Assembly (NCBI RefSeq): GCF_000401215.1
Contig: NZ_ASRV01000162.1
Coordinates: forward strand, 1-50,905
Origin: Clostridium sartagoforme AAU1
GTDB taxonomy: Bacteria > Bacillota > Clostridia > Clostridiales > Clostridiaceae
Direction: 5' to 3'
DNA length: 50,905 bases
Part shown: positions 38,198-48,541 of the stretch, one piece after another
Layout of the letters: every line of letters starts with the position of its first letter
Numbering within the stretch: the stretch's first letter is position 1
Notes under the pieces: model-generated
What the model saw: only the letters and a program-made list of their open reading frames with translations
Told to the model about the DNA's origin: nothing
The model's database searches: none
Made by a program: the position numbers and the translations under genes

Positions 38198-38243
38198 AAA
38201 TAAAAATAGCTTAGTATTTCTTATTACTAAGCTATTTTTATTT
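38198..38243 (-). terminator. Terminator of the lctBCD operon
   Basis: A perfect 19-bp stem (38198-38216 and 38225-38243) with an 8-base loop, containing AAAAATAGCTTAGTA. Its right arm nearly reaches the lctD stop at 38247. Confidence 0.88.
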
Positions 38244-38246
38244 ATT

Positions 38247-39647
38247 TTAATAACATACTTTTCCTGGGTTTAGTATATTTTTAGGATCAAAAACCGCTTT
38301 TATTCCTCTCATAATTTCAATATTCTCATCACTTAAAGAATCACTTAAATATTCCCTTTTAGCATATCCTATACCATGTTCTCCAGAAACTTGTCCTGAT
38401 AATTCTTTAGCTTCATCATACATTCTCTTCATTACATTGTTAAGTTTTGTTTGCCATTCTTCTTCACTTAAATCATCTTTTAAAATATATATGTGTAAAT
38501 TTCCATCTCCAGCATGTCCAAAACTTTTTATTCTTATTTCATACTCTTTTTGAAGCTTATGAGTAAATTTTACAAAACCAGCTACTTTATTTCTTGGAAC
38601 TACTACATCTACTTCGTCCATCTCGGTTGTAGATGATTTTATAGCTTCTAAAAAGGCTCCTCTTGCAGACCAGATTGCTTCTTGTCTTTCTTCTGTATCT
38701 GATATGAATACATCTATAGCACCCTCTTTTAAGCATATATCTGCAACTTTTTCATAATTCTTTTCTATTTCTTCCTTTGAATTACCGTCAAAAGTTAATA
38801 ATAAATAGGCATCTGAACTATGATCTGGGAACTTTTTACCTAGATACTCTTCTGCTGCAAGTATTACTTCACCTTGCATAAACTCAATAGCTGTTGGAAC
38901 TGCTTTTGATTTAATTATTTTAGGTACAGTTTCAATTGCAGTTTCTAGTTCTTTAAATGGAACTAATAAACTTATTGCCTTCTTAGGTAATGGTAGTAAC
39001 TTTAACGTTGCCTTTGTTATTATTCCCAAAGTCCCTTCTGAGCCTATTATTAAATCTTTTATACTATATCCTGAACTATTTTTAACCACTTTTCCTCCAA
39101 GATTTAATATTTCACCTTTAGGAGTTACAACTTCTAGTCCTCTTACATAATCTCTTGTTACTCCATATTTAACAGCTCTCATTCCGCCTGCATTAGTACT
39201 TATGTTTCCACCTATTGTTGCTGTTTTTTCACCTGGATCTGGTGGATAAAACAAATCATTATCTTGAACAAACTTTGATATTTCCATAAGTAAAACCCCT
39301 GGCTCTACTGTTAAAGTTAAGTTTTCTTCATCTAGTTCTAATATATTGTTCATTCCACTTAAATCAATTATTATTCCTCCTTTAAGAGGTACACATGCTC
39401 CAACTAAACCCGTGCCTGATCCTCTTGCTGTAACAGGTATATTATTTTGATAGGCATACTTCATAATACTAGATACTTCTTCTGTTGTAGAAACCTTAAT
39501 TACTAACTCTGGAAGCTTTCTAACAAAACCTAATTCATCATGACTATAATCTTCATTTATATTTTTTCCATAAAATATTCTATCATCATCTTTTACAATG
39601 CTTTTTATATCTTCTATGTTTTTTTCTAAAACTTTATTATATTGCAT
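38247..39647 (-). CDS. lctD: FAD-binding D-lactate dehydrogenase subunit (GlcD/LctD)
   Basis: 466 aa. PCMH-type FAD domain with [45 protein letters not shown] and [11 protein letters not shown]; the C-terminal lactate-dehydrogenase part has [14 protein letters not shown] and [12 protein letters not shown]. The start is ATG at 39647 after GGAGGG; the earlier ATG at 39662 lies in that site. It overlaps lctC by 11 bases. With the two Etf subunits it forms the complex that oxidises lactate with NAD by flavin-based electron bifurcation, reduced ferredoxin driving the uphill step. Confidence 0.93.
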   Translation of the reverse strand: MQYNKVLEKNIEDIKSIVKDDDRIFYGKNINEDYSHDELGFVRKLPELVIKVSTTEEVSSIMKYAYQNNIPVTARGSGTGLVGACVPLKGGIIIDLSGMNNILELDEENLTLTVEPGVLLMEISKFVQDNDLFYPPDPGEKTATIGGNISTNAGGMRAVKYGVTRDYVRGLEVVTPKGEILNLGGKVVKNSSGYSIKDLIIGSEGTLGIITKATLKLLPLPKKAISLLVPFKELETAIETVPKIIKSKAVPTAIEFMQGEVILAAEEYLGKKFPDHSSDAYLLLTFDGNSKEEIEKNYEKVADICLKEGAIDVFISDTEERQEAIWSARGAFLEAIKSSTTEMDEVDVVVPRNKVAGFVKFTHKLQKEYEIRIKSFGHAGDGNLHIYILKDDLSEEEWQTKLNNVMKRMYDEAKELSGQVSGEHGIGYAKREYLSDSLSDENIEIMRGIKAVFDPKNILNPGKVCY

Positions 39648-40839
39648 ACTTTTTCCCTCCATTTTCCTTAATCTTTTGGATTAACTTAGGAACTATCTCA
39701 TATATATCTCCTACTATTCCATAATGAGCAACTTTAAATATAGGTGCCTTATCATCATTATTTATAGCAAATATATAATCTGAATTATTCATTCCTGCTG
39801 TAAATTGAACTGCTCCTGATACCCCACATGTTATTATAAGTTTAGCTCTAACAGTTCTTCCACTTAATCCAACTTGCTTGCTGGCATCTTCCCATCCAGC
39901 TTCAATTAGAGGCCTAGTAACTGCAACTTCCCCTCCCAGTAACTCTGCTAACTCTCTTATCATCATCATATCTTTCTCTGACTTTATCGCTCTTCCAGCT
40001 ACAACTAAAACCTCCGCTTCTGATATGCTATGTTCTTTCTTTTTAGCTACCACACTTTTTACATCTATATTTGAAAATAATTTATCTCTATCAACATCAC
40101 AAATTACTATTTCTCCTGTTGTCTCTTTACTTCTTTCTGGAGCAGACATAACCTTATATCTAACTGTTGCTAATTGAGGTCTTGAATTTGGAGTGATTAT
40201 TTGAGCCATTATATTTCCACCAAAAGCTGGTCTTATTTGTACTAAATCTGTATTTTCCTTTATATCTAAAACTGTACAGTCTGCTGTTAGTCCTGTTCTA
40301 TATCTCGCAGCTACTCTTGGTGCTAATGATCTTCCTACTGTAGTTGCACCAACTAATACTACTGATGGCTTAACTTCATCTATAAAATTTTCAAACATTG
40401 CTGTATATGGTTCTATTCTAAAATTGTTAAGACTTTCATTGTCATATACGTATACCTTATCTACTCCATAATGTAATAATTCTTTTGCTTTTTCACTTAT
40501 ATTATGACCTATAAATATACAATAAACCTCTTGTTTTACTTTACTTGCTAGCTCTCTTGCTTTTCCTATAAGTTCAAATGTAACAGGGTGTATATCTCCA
40601 TCTACATGATCAACATATACTACTATACCTTTCCATTTACTTTTATCTATTAATATTTTTTCTTCTTCTATATATTCTACTGCACCTTTTGGACCCTTTT
40701 TCACACATAGCTTACACATCTTGCAATTAGAATTAATATCTAATTTCCCATTATTATTTTCTAAGGCTCCAAATGGACAAATTTTTATAATTTCATCTAT
40801 ATTTACTACTTTATCTTGATTTACAACTAATTTAGACAT
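39637..40839 (-). CDS. lctC: Electron-transfer flavoprotein alpha subunit with ferredoxin domain (LctC)
   Basis: 400 aa. An N-terminal ferredoxin-like part (1-60) has C21 in ICPFGA and C39-x2-C42-x2-C45 in CKMCKLC, enough for one [4Fe-4S] cluster; the fourth Cys of the second motif is replaced (KKGPKGA). The EtfA body follows, with [11 protein letters not shown] and the C-terminal FAD motif [23 protein letters not shown]. This extended EtfA is typical of lactate and caffeyl-CoA bifurcating complexes. ATG after AGGAGG. It lies 11 bases after lctB. Confidence 0.94.
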   Translation of the reverse strand: MSKLVVNQDKVVNIDEIIKICPFGALENNNGKLDINSNCKMCKLCVKKGPKGAVEYIEEEKILIDKSKWKGIVVYVDHVDGDIHPVTFELIGKARELASKVKQEVYCIFIGHNISEKAKELLHYGVDKVYVYDNESLNNFRIEPYTAMFENFIDEVKPSVVLVGATTVGRSLAPRVAARYRTGLTADCTVLDIKENTDLVQIRPAFGGNIMAQIITPNSRPQLATVRYKVMSAPERSKETTGEIVICDVDRDKLFSNIDVKSVVAKKKEHSISEAEVLVVAGRAIKSEKDMMMIRELAELLGGEVAVTRPLIEAGWEDASKQVGLSGRTVRAKLIITCGVSGAVQFTAGMNNSDYIFAINNDDKAPIFKVAHYGIVGDIYEIVPKLIQKIKENGGKKYAI

Positions 40840-40850
40840 ATATTTTCCTC

Positions 40851-41639
40851 CTAAACAAACTTTAATTCTTTTAGCTTATTAAATATATTTTTGCTTATTT
40901 CGTCTGAATCTCCATTCCACTTTTCATGACTAGAATTAGATTCAGGAGGAAATATTCTTTCAACTTGAGTTGGTGATCCATTTAAACCATATTTATTTTC
41001 ATCTTTATCTTCAAAATCTTTCAATGATATTACTTTAATTTCTCTATCTTTTGATTCTATTTTTTTCTTATATGAAGGTAATCTTGGTTCAAATATATCC
41101 TTTTCTACAGTTAATAAACAAGGATATTTAACATCTACAACCTCTACAGTATTCGGCATGTCCATTTCTACTGTTATATAATCGTCTTCTATCTTTAATA
41201 TGCTTCTAACATTTGCTACATGCGGAATTCCTAAATATTCAGCCATTTCTGGACCTACTTGAGCTGTATCTCCATCAGTTGTTTGTTTACCACAAATAAT
41301 TAAATCAAAATCCCCAGTTTTTCTTATTCCTTGTGATATTGTATATGATGTTGCTAAAACATCTGCTCCAGCAAACTTTCTATCTGATATTAATACACCA
41401 CTGTCAGCTCCCATTGAAAATGCTTCTCTTATTACTTCCATAGCTTGAGGTGGCCCCATGCTTATTACACTTATATTCCCACCCTTTTCTTCTTTAATTT
41501 TAAAGGCAGTTTCTAGTGCATAAAGATCATATGGATTCATTTTTGTATCTATTCCATCTCTTTTTAGAACTCCTGTTTTTTCATCTACTTCAACCTTTGA
41601 AGTCCCTGGTACCTGTTTAATACAAACTATAGTATTCAT
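40851..41639 (-). CDS. lctB: Electron-transfer flavoprotein beta subunit (LctB)
   Basis: 262 aa. EtfB features are [14 protein letters not shown] at the start, [38 protein letters not shown], and [22 protein letters not shown]. These form the FAD/NAD site at which bifurcation takes place. First gene of lctBCD with GGGGAGATG before the ATG. The upstream 210 bases carry an inverted repeat at 41720-41741. No lactate permease or regulator gene is in the window. Confidence 0.95.
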   Translation of the reverse strand: MNTIVCIKQVPGTSKVEVDEKTGVLKRDGIDTKMNPYDLYALETAFKIKEEKGGNISVISMGPPQAMEVIREAFSMGADSGVLISDRKFAGADVLATSYTISQGIRKTGDFDLIICGKQTTDGDTAQVGPEMAEYLGIPHVANVRSILKIEDDYITVEMDMPNTVEVVDVKYPCLLTVEKDIFEPRLPSYKKKIESKDREIKVISLKDFEDKDENKYGLNGSPTQVERIFPPESNSSHEKWNGDSDEISKNIFNKLKELKFV

Positions 41640-41719
41640 AAAATCATCTCCCCTGATTTATTATGTTTTAAAGTCTTCTATATAAATTTAAGAAAACATT
41701 CTTGCTTATTTGTAGTTTT

Positions 41720-41741
41720 AATATACATAATTTCGTATATT
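41720..41741. promoter_or_regulatory. Inverted repeat upstream of lctBCD
   Basis: AATATAC (41720-41726) and GTATATT (41735-41741) are exact complements eight bases apart, 81 bases upstream of the lctB start codon. This fits a dimeric repressor site in the leader or promoter region. The promoter itself is not clear; TTTACA and TATAAC with an 18-base gap lie further upstream on the minus strand. Confidence 0.45.
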
Positions 41742-41851
41742 GAAATAAAAATCATTCTATTTCATTATCGTTATATTAATATTTCATTATAATTGTAAAC
41801 CTTTTACTAAATCTTGTCCATAATAGTTATTTTTATAACATATATTTAAAT

Positions 41852-41898
41852 AAAAAGGATATTAAATAAAATTACTTTAACTAATTAATATCCTTTTT
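41852..41898 (-). terminator. Terminator after the rhodanese gene
   Basis: AAAAAGGATATTAA (41852-41865) pairs exactly with TTAATATCCTTTTT (41885-41898). The right arm lies within the last codons of the rhodanese gene. It isolates that gene from lctBCD downstream. Confidence 0.82.
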
Positions 41899-42252
41899 TA
41901 ATAAATATCTTTGCTTTAATCCTCCCCATAGAATTCTACATCTTATTCCTATAAACCTTGCATATATATAAGTTATTGGACTTCTTAATCGCCCTCTTGA
42001 ACAAGCTATTATAACTTCTTCTCTTTTGTTATTTGATATTTCTAACAACCTTTTTCTTATTATTTCTCTATTTTTTATTATGCTTTTTATTATTATAAAA
42101 ATAGCAAATGGATAAAATCGCTTTATCATGTTGTGCTGCTCTTCATCTATTACTGGAATATTATATTCTGTCATATTCATATTTAAAAATTCTGATTTTG
42201 TTCTAACATCTATAAGCTTCTTATTATTAATATTCTCAAACTTTATAAACAT
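41881..42252 (-). CDS. Rhodanese-like protein resembling the SelU/MnmH N-terminal domain
   Basis: 123 aa. LIDVRTKSEFLNMNM and IPVIDEEQHNMIKRFYPFA, then the loop ACSRGRLRS and the end RCRILWGGLKQRY, follow the pattern of the rhodanese part of tRNA 2-selenouridine synthase (LIDVRSPSEF, CWRGGMRS, L.GGYKAYR), with the active Cys retained in ACSRGRLRS. The P-loop domain of SelU is missing. It is thus a stand-alone or decayed version. A hydrophobic stretch (FAIFIIIKSII) replaces the usual linker. Function unknown. Confidence 0.7.
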   Translation of the reverse strand: MFIKFENINNKKLIDVRTKSEFLNMNMTEYNIPVIDEEQHNMIKRFYPFAIFIIIKSIIKNREIIRKRLLEISNNKREEVIIACSRGRLRSPITYIYARFIGIRCRILWGGLKQRYLLKKDIN

Positions 42253-42449
42253 ACATTCTCCTATATATTTCAGTTAGTAACTTATATCCTAATTACACCT
42301 TAAAGTTAGTAGTTATAGACTATTTAGATTAAATAGAGAAATTTAAATCATATATCATTTAATCTTTCTATAATATTCATTATTCTATTTTTTGTTTCCT
42401 ATTATTATATAATTTAGAAACCAATTATTGCAGAGTATTTAGAGTAAAA

Positions 42450-42487
42450 AATTAAACGACCTATCCATAAGGATAGATCGCTTAATT
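42450..42487 (-). terminator. Terminator of the surface-protein gene
   Basis: A 17-bp stem with two G-U pairs (42450-42466 and 42471-42487), loop ATAA, core CTATCC/GGATAG. On the minus strand it is followed by TTTTTTACTC. The rest of the 299-base gap 42253-42551 is AT-rich with nothing else recognisable. Confidence 0.8.
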
Positions 42488-42551
42488 TTTATATTAATTA
42501 AGATTTTCAAAAGTAGATTTTTATTTTTTAGATTTCTAAATTTTATAAGAA

Positions 42552-45500
42552 TTACTTAATAATTGATTTTCTTCTATATACAAATATACCTGATGCTATC
42601 ATCATAGCACCTAAAACTATTAATAGCTTACTATCAAAAGATGAACCAGTGTTTACTAGGCTATCATACTTAGTATTTTCTACGTTACCCTTATCTGTAT
42701 TATTATCAATGTTATCAGTTGCTTTTATTGGTGTCATTTGTATATCATGTCTAACAATTTCTTCTTCTACTGAAATAGTACCACTTACATATTTTTCATA
42801 ACCATCCGCTGTAGCTACTATATAATAATCTGTGTAAGGGAATACCATCCAAGCATATTTACCATTAATATCACTAAATTGAGGATTTAAATTATCAGCT
42901 GGTGGGAAATCATTAACAGTTGGTAATTCTACTAATGTATCTGGTTTTATCCCCTTTTCCTTGTTTCTTTCTGTATTCGCATAGTATAACTTAACATGCG
43001 CTCCAGCTATTAATTTTCCTGTTTCTTTATCTGTAATATCTCCATATGGATCTATTAAACAAGTTGCTATATTTATCTCTCCATCATTATTAACTTTTAT
43101 TTTTGAAGAACCAACTTTTATCTTTAATCCATTTGCTAAATTATAATATACATTTGCATAATATACTTTATTCTTCTCTAATCCACTGAAGTTAAATATT
43201 CCATCATTAACTTCATCGTTTAGATTTACTTCCTCAGTGATTCCACTAACTGAGTTTCCATTTTCGTCTACTATCATTACTTTATAGTTTGAATAATTAT
43301 TAATTGATTTAATATCACCATTTGGATCTTTTAATAAAAGAAGTCCTGTAACAGTATTTGATGCGTTATAATTTTCTTTTCCTTCTGATGTAACTGCTCC
43401 AGCATTGGTCTTTTGATGGAATGTTATCATTTTTGTTTGATTACCTATCTTAATAGGTTTTGTTATCTTAACATCATATACTACATTTCCCTTTGGTATA
43501 GCAATCTTATATTTACCATCTGCTTTTGTAGTTACCTTAGCATAGAATTCTGGTATTCCATTGTTATCAAAATCTTTTGATACTTCTACTACTGCATCTG
43601 AAATAGGTAATCCTGTATTATTATCAACAACTACCCCTTTTATGCTTCCTGGTGCAAAATGAAGTACTGCATTGTTTTCTACCGGAACATCTAACCCATT
43701 TACTTTAGCTGAAACTGTTACTGTAACCATGTCATCCCCAGTTACTTTAGATGATTGTAATGTAAATAAAGCATTTCCATCTTTATCTGTCACAACTGTA
43801 TCTCCATTTAATAGTGATCCATTTGAAACTTCTACTGTTACACTCTTCTGTGGTACTGGATTGTTATTTTCATCTAAAACTGTAACTTTTAACGTTGTTT
43901 TATCTTCTCCATCTCCAACTATTGAATTTGGATCAGCAGTTATTATAACTCTATATTTTGATAGATGTATATCTACTACTTTTTCCTTATCTGTTGGTTT
44001 AGATGGTTGTAAATTTACATCTACACTTTGCTCTGTTCCCTCTTTATTAGCTACTACCTTATAAAGTCCTACTTTTTCATTTTTAAAGCTATAGCTTCCA
44101 TCCTTAGATGAAGTTGTAGTATCAACTATTCTTCCATCTACATCAACAAGAATTATTTTAGCATTTTCTACAACACCCTTAGAGGAATAAACCTTACCAT
44201 TAATATTTAAAGTTAATGGCATCGATTTATCAATTGTAAATTTAACTACGGTTTCATTTCCTGCATTATCAGTTACTACTAAAGTATACTCTCCATCTTT
44301 ATCTATCTTAGTTCCTGGTGTATATGGTTTTCCATTTAATGTTGCTATTCCTTCATTAAATTCTGGAGTCATATCTTCCTTATATGTTTCACCATCTTTA
44401 ATCTTAGTAACAACTGGTTTTGTTTTATCTATTACAAAAGTTTTTGTAGTAGAATTTCCTGCCTTATCAGTAACAACTATAGTATAAGTACCTTCTTCAA
44501 TAACTTCAGAACCATTATTGAATTTACTACCGTTTAATAAAGCTTCTCCTTCATTAAATGTTATAACTACTTTATCTTTGTAACTAACTTCATTTTCTAC
44601 TCCATATATTTCTGGATTAGTTTTGTCTATTACAAATTTAATACTTGATTGATTACCTGCTGCATCTACTACAGTTAATAGGTGTTCTCCCTCGTCTTTT
44701 ATAGTAGTACCACTAGTAAATTCTCTTTCATCTAATAGTGCCACTCCTTCATTAAATTCAACCCTTCTATCATTATTATAGTATTTTCCATCTTCTGCCC
44801 CTGTAATTATAGGTGCAGTTTTATCTATAATAAATGTTACCTCTGATTTATTTCCAGCTTTATCTATAACCACTATAGTGTGAGTACCTTCATTAGTTAT
44901 AGAAGTCCCACTATTATATGGTTTTCCATTTAATGTTGCTGTTCCCTCATTAAATGTAGGATTCACATCTTTATTATATTGTCCACCTTCAAGTACATCT
45001 TGAATTACAGGTGGTGTTTTATCAATAGCAAATGTAACTGTTGAAACATTTCCTGCTCTATCTGTTACTACTAAGTTATAAGTTCCTTCTTTATACACTT
45101 GTGCTCCTGATATAAATTCTTTACCATTTAACAATGCTGTACCTTCATTAAATATAGGATTCACAGAAACATTATAATTAGTGTTGTCTTCCACATTTGA
45201 TATTACTGGTGGAACCCCATCTACTTCAAAGCTTAATTGACTAGAATTACCCGCTGCATCTACAGCAATAGCAGTATATATTCCATCTTCATCTATCTTA
45301 CTTCCTGAGACAAACGATGAATTATTTAGTGTTAACCTTCCTTCATTTGAAGTTATTATAACCCCTGGTTTATAACTTCTTCCTTCAATTGCTCCATCTA
45401 TAACTGGTGCAATTGTATCTACTATAACATGGCTATTGTCTGTAGTATTGCTTATATTTTCAGATTCATTTCCATAATTATCTTTTAACTTGCTTATATT

Positions 45501-48398
45501 AAAGTTAATTATTCCTTGTGTATCTTCTGTTTTGATAGTATAAACTACCTCATATGATTTTTCCGAAGTGCTAGTTGCTATTATTTCATTGCCTAAAATA
45601 TTTACTTTAGGTGTTTCAGATAATACCTTACTTGATGTAAATCTAATCTTAATAGCATCTCCTGCCTTAGCATAACTTTTATTACTATTGCTTGATTCTA
45701 TAGATACTGATGTTGCAACTGGTGGAATATTATCTTTAATATTTATAGTCATTTTAGTATTTTCTGAATAATCATACCCATCAAATCCTTGATAAATCAA
45801 TGTTGAAATTCCCACAAAATCTTTTGTTGGAATAAATGTAATTTTTGAAATGTCGGAAATTAAAATTATATCATTTACTTTAACATCTACTTCATTGTTA
45901 AGAAGTTTCCCATTTGAAGGTAATGAAATAATTTTTATTGATACTTCATCACTATTCTCAATATCGCTATAGTTAGATGTAAAATTATCCTCTTCAAATT
46001 GTACAGTTTGATTTATATATCCAATTTTCTCAAAATCTTTTATTATAGGAGCATTATTTGGCAATGCTTTAACTTTAACATTAAATGTTTTTGTTGAAGT
46101 CACTCCATTATTATATAAGGTCGCAGTTAAGGTTACTGTTTTATCTCCAGATAGGAATGCTGGTCTTGAAACTTTTCCAGCCTGTGTTATTAATGTATCA
46201 CTTGATTTCCATCTAACTAGAGTATTATTAGTTCCCGTAGTAGGTAATCCTAAGTTTTTAGTAACACTATCTGCATTATCTCCTTGAGCATATATTATAG
46301 ATACATCTCCACTTGCTTCATTTACTTGACCTTGTACATCTTTCACAGTAAAAGTTCTTGAAAAACTTTCTGACCAAATTGTGGTCTTCACTTTTAATGA
46401 AACTGTGTACTGTCCTTCTTCTTTAGCAGAAAAATCAAGCATTGGAGTTGCTCCTGAATATACTACTTTTCCATCTTTCTCTACAGTCCATAATCTATCA
46501 GTTATTGTCTTGCCCTGAGGATCATAACTATTATCTACTATAGTTATATCCTTCATTAAAGGCTTATAGAATATTGATGGTGTTAGTATAAAGTTAGCTA
46601 ATGGTTTTTCTGTATTATCAGTTTTAATTGAAATATATTTAACTAAAGGGATGCTTAAGGCATCATCATAATCCTTAACTGTAAGTTCAACTAAATATTG
46701 TTTATCAGCCTCTAAATTTTGATCAATTTGTCCATTAATCCAAGTACTTGATGAAGCTTCTCTCCATCTCCATATCTTTTCCTTTATGCCCCTATCTTCT
46801 TGACCCTTAGCATCTTCATCATAAGAGCTTTCATTAATTGATACGGTATAAGTGCCATTTGAATTCGCTATATTAGCATCAAAATTTGCTATAGGTCTTC
46901 TGTGAGCATATACTTTATTTGGACTAACTATATTATCCTTAAAGGTTATATCGTATTCACCAACCTTTTCAAATATCATATCTAGGTTATCCATATACTG
47001 CCCATCAAATGTTGCTTTACCCATATTATTTTCATAATATTCTTCATTATGATTTAGCTTCCAGCCACCATAAGGATATTGATCATCTGCAGTATTCTGC
47101 TTTAGACTTTCTGGATTTACATCTACATCCATAGGTTGTCCAACTAATACCTTAGTTTCTCCTGAACTTTCTTGCTTTAAGCTATCATAAATATACTTGG
47201 CTATCTTATTTATTGATGCTTCATAATCTGAATTATCGACATAAAGCCCATGTCCATCATTCTTAGCTAATAAATCATCTGCTTCAGATTTATTAGCATT
47301 TGTTCCCCATCCTAGATAATGTATATTTTCGCTGATTATCCTTGATTGAATCTCTGAATATGTATTTGCATTAAGAAAATCTTCATCAGAAGTATCATTT
47401 AAGTTAACAACAAATCTTTTTGAATTTAAATCCCATTTAGGCTGTCTTAATAAATCCTTAAATTTAACAACATTAGTAGTTTTCATTGATAAATTATTAA
47501 ATGAGAAATAAGATAACTCATTACAACTATGCTTTGTGTAACTAGCTATTGGTCCAAAGCTATTTCCAAACTTGGAATCTAACTTTTCTGAATTTATAGT
47601 CTTATTCCCATTATCCCACATACTAATAGAATTTTCGTCAACCTCTATCTTTATAGTATGGTTTTTTGAAGGATCTTTTTGATATCTTTTAATTAATGTT
47701 ATTCCTGGATAACTTGACAATGGTACATAACCATCAAAATTATGAAAATTATCAACATTTATTGAATTAATCTTGTAAAGTGATACTCCACTTTCTTCGA
47801 ATAATATGCAATATCCACTTAGGAGATTATTTTCAATTTTAGAATTAAATAAAAATCCCCCACCTTCCATACTATGATAGCTTATCCCACTTTCATTAAT
47901 TTCAAAATCAAATGTTTTCTTTGAAGTAGAATTATTCTCCATAAACATAAAATCTTTATAGGATGGTTTACCATATCCATAAAATGTTATGTTTTTGCCT
48001 GAATTTTTTACTATAATATGCTGATTATTAGCTGGATTTAATTGTCCATCTCCATTTGGATAATTGTCTTCTCCCCAATTCCCTTTATGATCATATATCT
48101 TCCAGGCAAAGGTATCTTCTGCACTTACTTCTTTTGCGTTTAATCCTGTTATTTTTATTCTTGAATCATTTACTCCAAGTTCTTGTAACTTGCTTTTCAA
48201 ATCTTTTTCAAAATTCGATGGATCTACATTTGAATCTTCAACAGTAAGAACTATATCCGCATTATATTGAGGTTTTAAAGAAATACTTACATTGTTATCT
48301 TCTGCTTTAACAATATTTCCAACATCAATTAGATTACTAATAAATAATGTTGCTAATATTAATGCTATGCTTTTTCTCTTTTTTTTATTTCCTCTCAT
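42552..48398 (-). CDS. Giant cell-wall-anchored surface protein, 1948 aa
   Basis: Signal peptide 1-32 (basic start, hydrophobic core, VKA before the cleavage). Residues 130-310 form a beta-rich lectin-like region ending with SYFSFNNLSM; about 325-405 resembles a VWA-like domain; 500-690 holds two PKD/Ig-like domains; 995-1391 has six Ig-like repeats of about 66 aa with the core FNEGxAxLNG and DxAGN; 1397-1475 and 1585-1650 are carboxypeptidase-regulatory-like; 1481-1582 is a Big_1 (invasin-type) domain. The end is a sorting signal: LVNTG (1914-1918), a membrane segment and YRRKSIIK. LVNTG departs from LPxTG. Probably an adhesin. It lies downstream of a two-component system and has its own terminator. 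Confidence 0.9.
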   Translation of the reverse strand: MRGNKKKRKSIALILATLFISNLIDVGNIVKAEDNNVSISLKPQYNADIVLTVEDSNVDPSNFEKDLKSKLQELGVNDSRIKITGLNAKEVSAEDTFAWKIYDHKGNWGEDNYPNGDGQLNPANNQHIIVKNSGKNITFYGYGKPSYKDFMFMENNSTSKKTFDFEINESGISYHSMEGGGFLFNSKIENNLLSGYCILFEESGVSLYKINSINVDNFHNFDGYVPLSSYPGITLIKRYQKDPSKNHTIKIEVDENSISMWDNGNKTINSEKLDSKFGNSFGPIASYTKHSCNELSYFSFNNLSMKTTNVVKFKDLLRQPKWDLNSKRFVVNLNDTSDEDFLNANTYSEIQSRIISENIHYLGWGTNANKSEADDLLAKNDGHGLYVDNSDYEASINKIAKYIYDSLKQESSGETKVLVGQPMDVDVNPESLKQNTADDQYPYGGWKLNHNEEYYENNMGKATFDGQYMDNLDMIFEKVGEYDITFKDNIVSPNKVYAHRRPIANFDANIANSNGTYTVSINESSYDEDAKGQEDRGIKEKIWRWREASSSTWINGQIDQNLEADKQYLVELTVKDYDDALSIPLVKYISIKTDNTEKPLANFILTPSIFYKPLMKDITIVDNSYDPQGKTITDRLWTVEKDGKVVYSGATPMLDFSAKEEGQYTVSLKVKTTIWSESFSRTFTVKDVQGQVNEASGDVSIIYAQGDNADSVTKNLGLPTTGTNNTLVRWKSSDTLITQAGKVSRPAFLSGDKTVTLTATLYNNGVTSTKTFNVKVKALPNNAPIIKDFEKIGYINQTVQFEEDNFTSNYSDIENSDEVSIKIISLPSNGKLLNNEVDVKVNDIILISDISKITFIPTKDFVGISTLIYQGFDGYDYSENTKMTINIKDNIPPVATSVSIESSNSNKSYAKAGDAIKIRFTSSKVLSETPKVNILGNEIIATSTSEKSYEVVYTIKTEDTQGIINFNISKLKDNYGNESENISNTTDNSHVIVDTIAPVIDGAIEGRSYKPGVIITSNEGRLTLNNSSFVSGSKIDEDGIYTAIAVDAAGNSSQLSFEVDGVPPVISNVEDNTNYNVSVNPIFNEGTALLNGKEFISGAQVYKEGTYNLVVTDRAGNVSTVTFAIDKTPPVIQDVLEGGQYNKDVNPTFNEGTATLNGKPYNSGTSITNEGTHTIVVIDKAGNKSEVTFIIDKTAPIITGAEDGKYYNNDRRVEFNEGVALLDEREFTSGTTIKDEGEHLLTVVDAAGNQSSIKFVIDKTNPEIYGVENEVSYKDKVVITFNEGEALLNGSKFNNGSEVIEEGTYTIVVTDKAGNSTTKTFVIDKTKPVVTKIKDGETYKEDMTPEFNEGIATLNGKPYTPGTKIDKDGEYTLVVTDNAGNETVVKFTIDKSMPLTLNINGKVYSSKGVVENAKIILVDVDGRIVDTTTSSKDGSYSFKNEKVGLYKVVANKEGTEQSVDVNLQPSKPTDKEKVVDIHLSKYRVIITADPNSIVGDGEDKTTLKVTVLDENNNPVPQKSVTVEVSNGSLLNGDTVVTDKDGNALFTLQSSKVTGDDMVTVTVSAKVNGLDVPVENNAVLHFAPGSIKGVVVDNNTGLPISDAVVEVSKDFDNNGIPEFYAKVTTKADGKYKIAIPKGNVVYDVKITKPIKIGNQTKMITFHQKTNAGAVTSEGKENYNASNTVTGLLLLKDPNGDIKSINNYSNYKVMIVDENGNSVSGITEEVNLNDEVNDGIFNFSGLEKNKVYYANVYYNLANGLKIKVGSSKIKVNNDGEINIATCLIDPYGDITDKETGKLIAGAHVKLYYANTERNKEKGIKPDTLVELPTVNDFPPADNLNPQFSDINGKYAWMVFPYTDYYIVATADGYEKYVSGTISVEEEIVRHDIQMTPIKATDNIDNNTDKGNVENTKYDSLVNTGSSFDSKLLIVLGAMMIASGIFVYRRKSIIK
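44226..45416 (-). repeat. Six tandem Ig-like repeats inside the surface protein
   Basis: Six in-frame units of about 198 bases (65-66 codons). Each ends in a motif like VTDxAGNxSxVxFxIDKTxP and carries FNEG, LNG and SG at fixed places. The units have diverged, sharing perhaps half their residues, so they are old and not recent DNA copies. The third and sixth, sharing TLNGKPY, are the closest pair by eye. Confidence 0.85.
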
Positions 48399-48518
48399 TT
48401 TTCCTCCTCCTTCTTTATTAAATTTTTATACCTTTATATATTATATTATTGCTCTAAACAAATTCTAAACATTTTATATCTATTAATAGTAATTATTATT
48501 AAATACTTATAAAATAAA

Positions 48519-48541
48519 AAAAGCTCCAAATTAGAGCTTTT
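48519..48541 (-). terminator. Terminator after the BTAD response regulator
   Basis: AAAAGCTC (48519-48526), a 7-base loop and GAGCTTTT (48534-48541); on the minus strand followed by TTTTATTTTATAAG. It separates the regulator from the surface-protein gene. Confidence 0.82.

Noticed and set aside
43672..44064. Plus-strand ORF opposite the surface-protein repeats
   Set aside because: Low-complexity Ser/Thr/Val product, no ribosome site, shadow of the Thr/Val-rich minus-strand gene.
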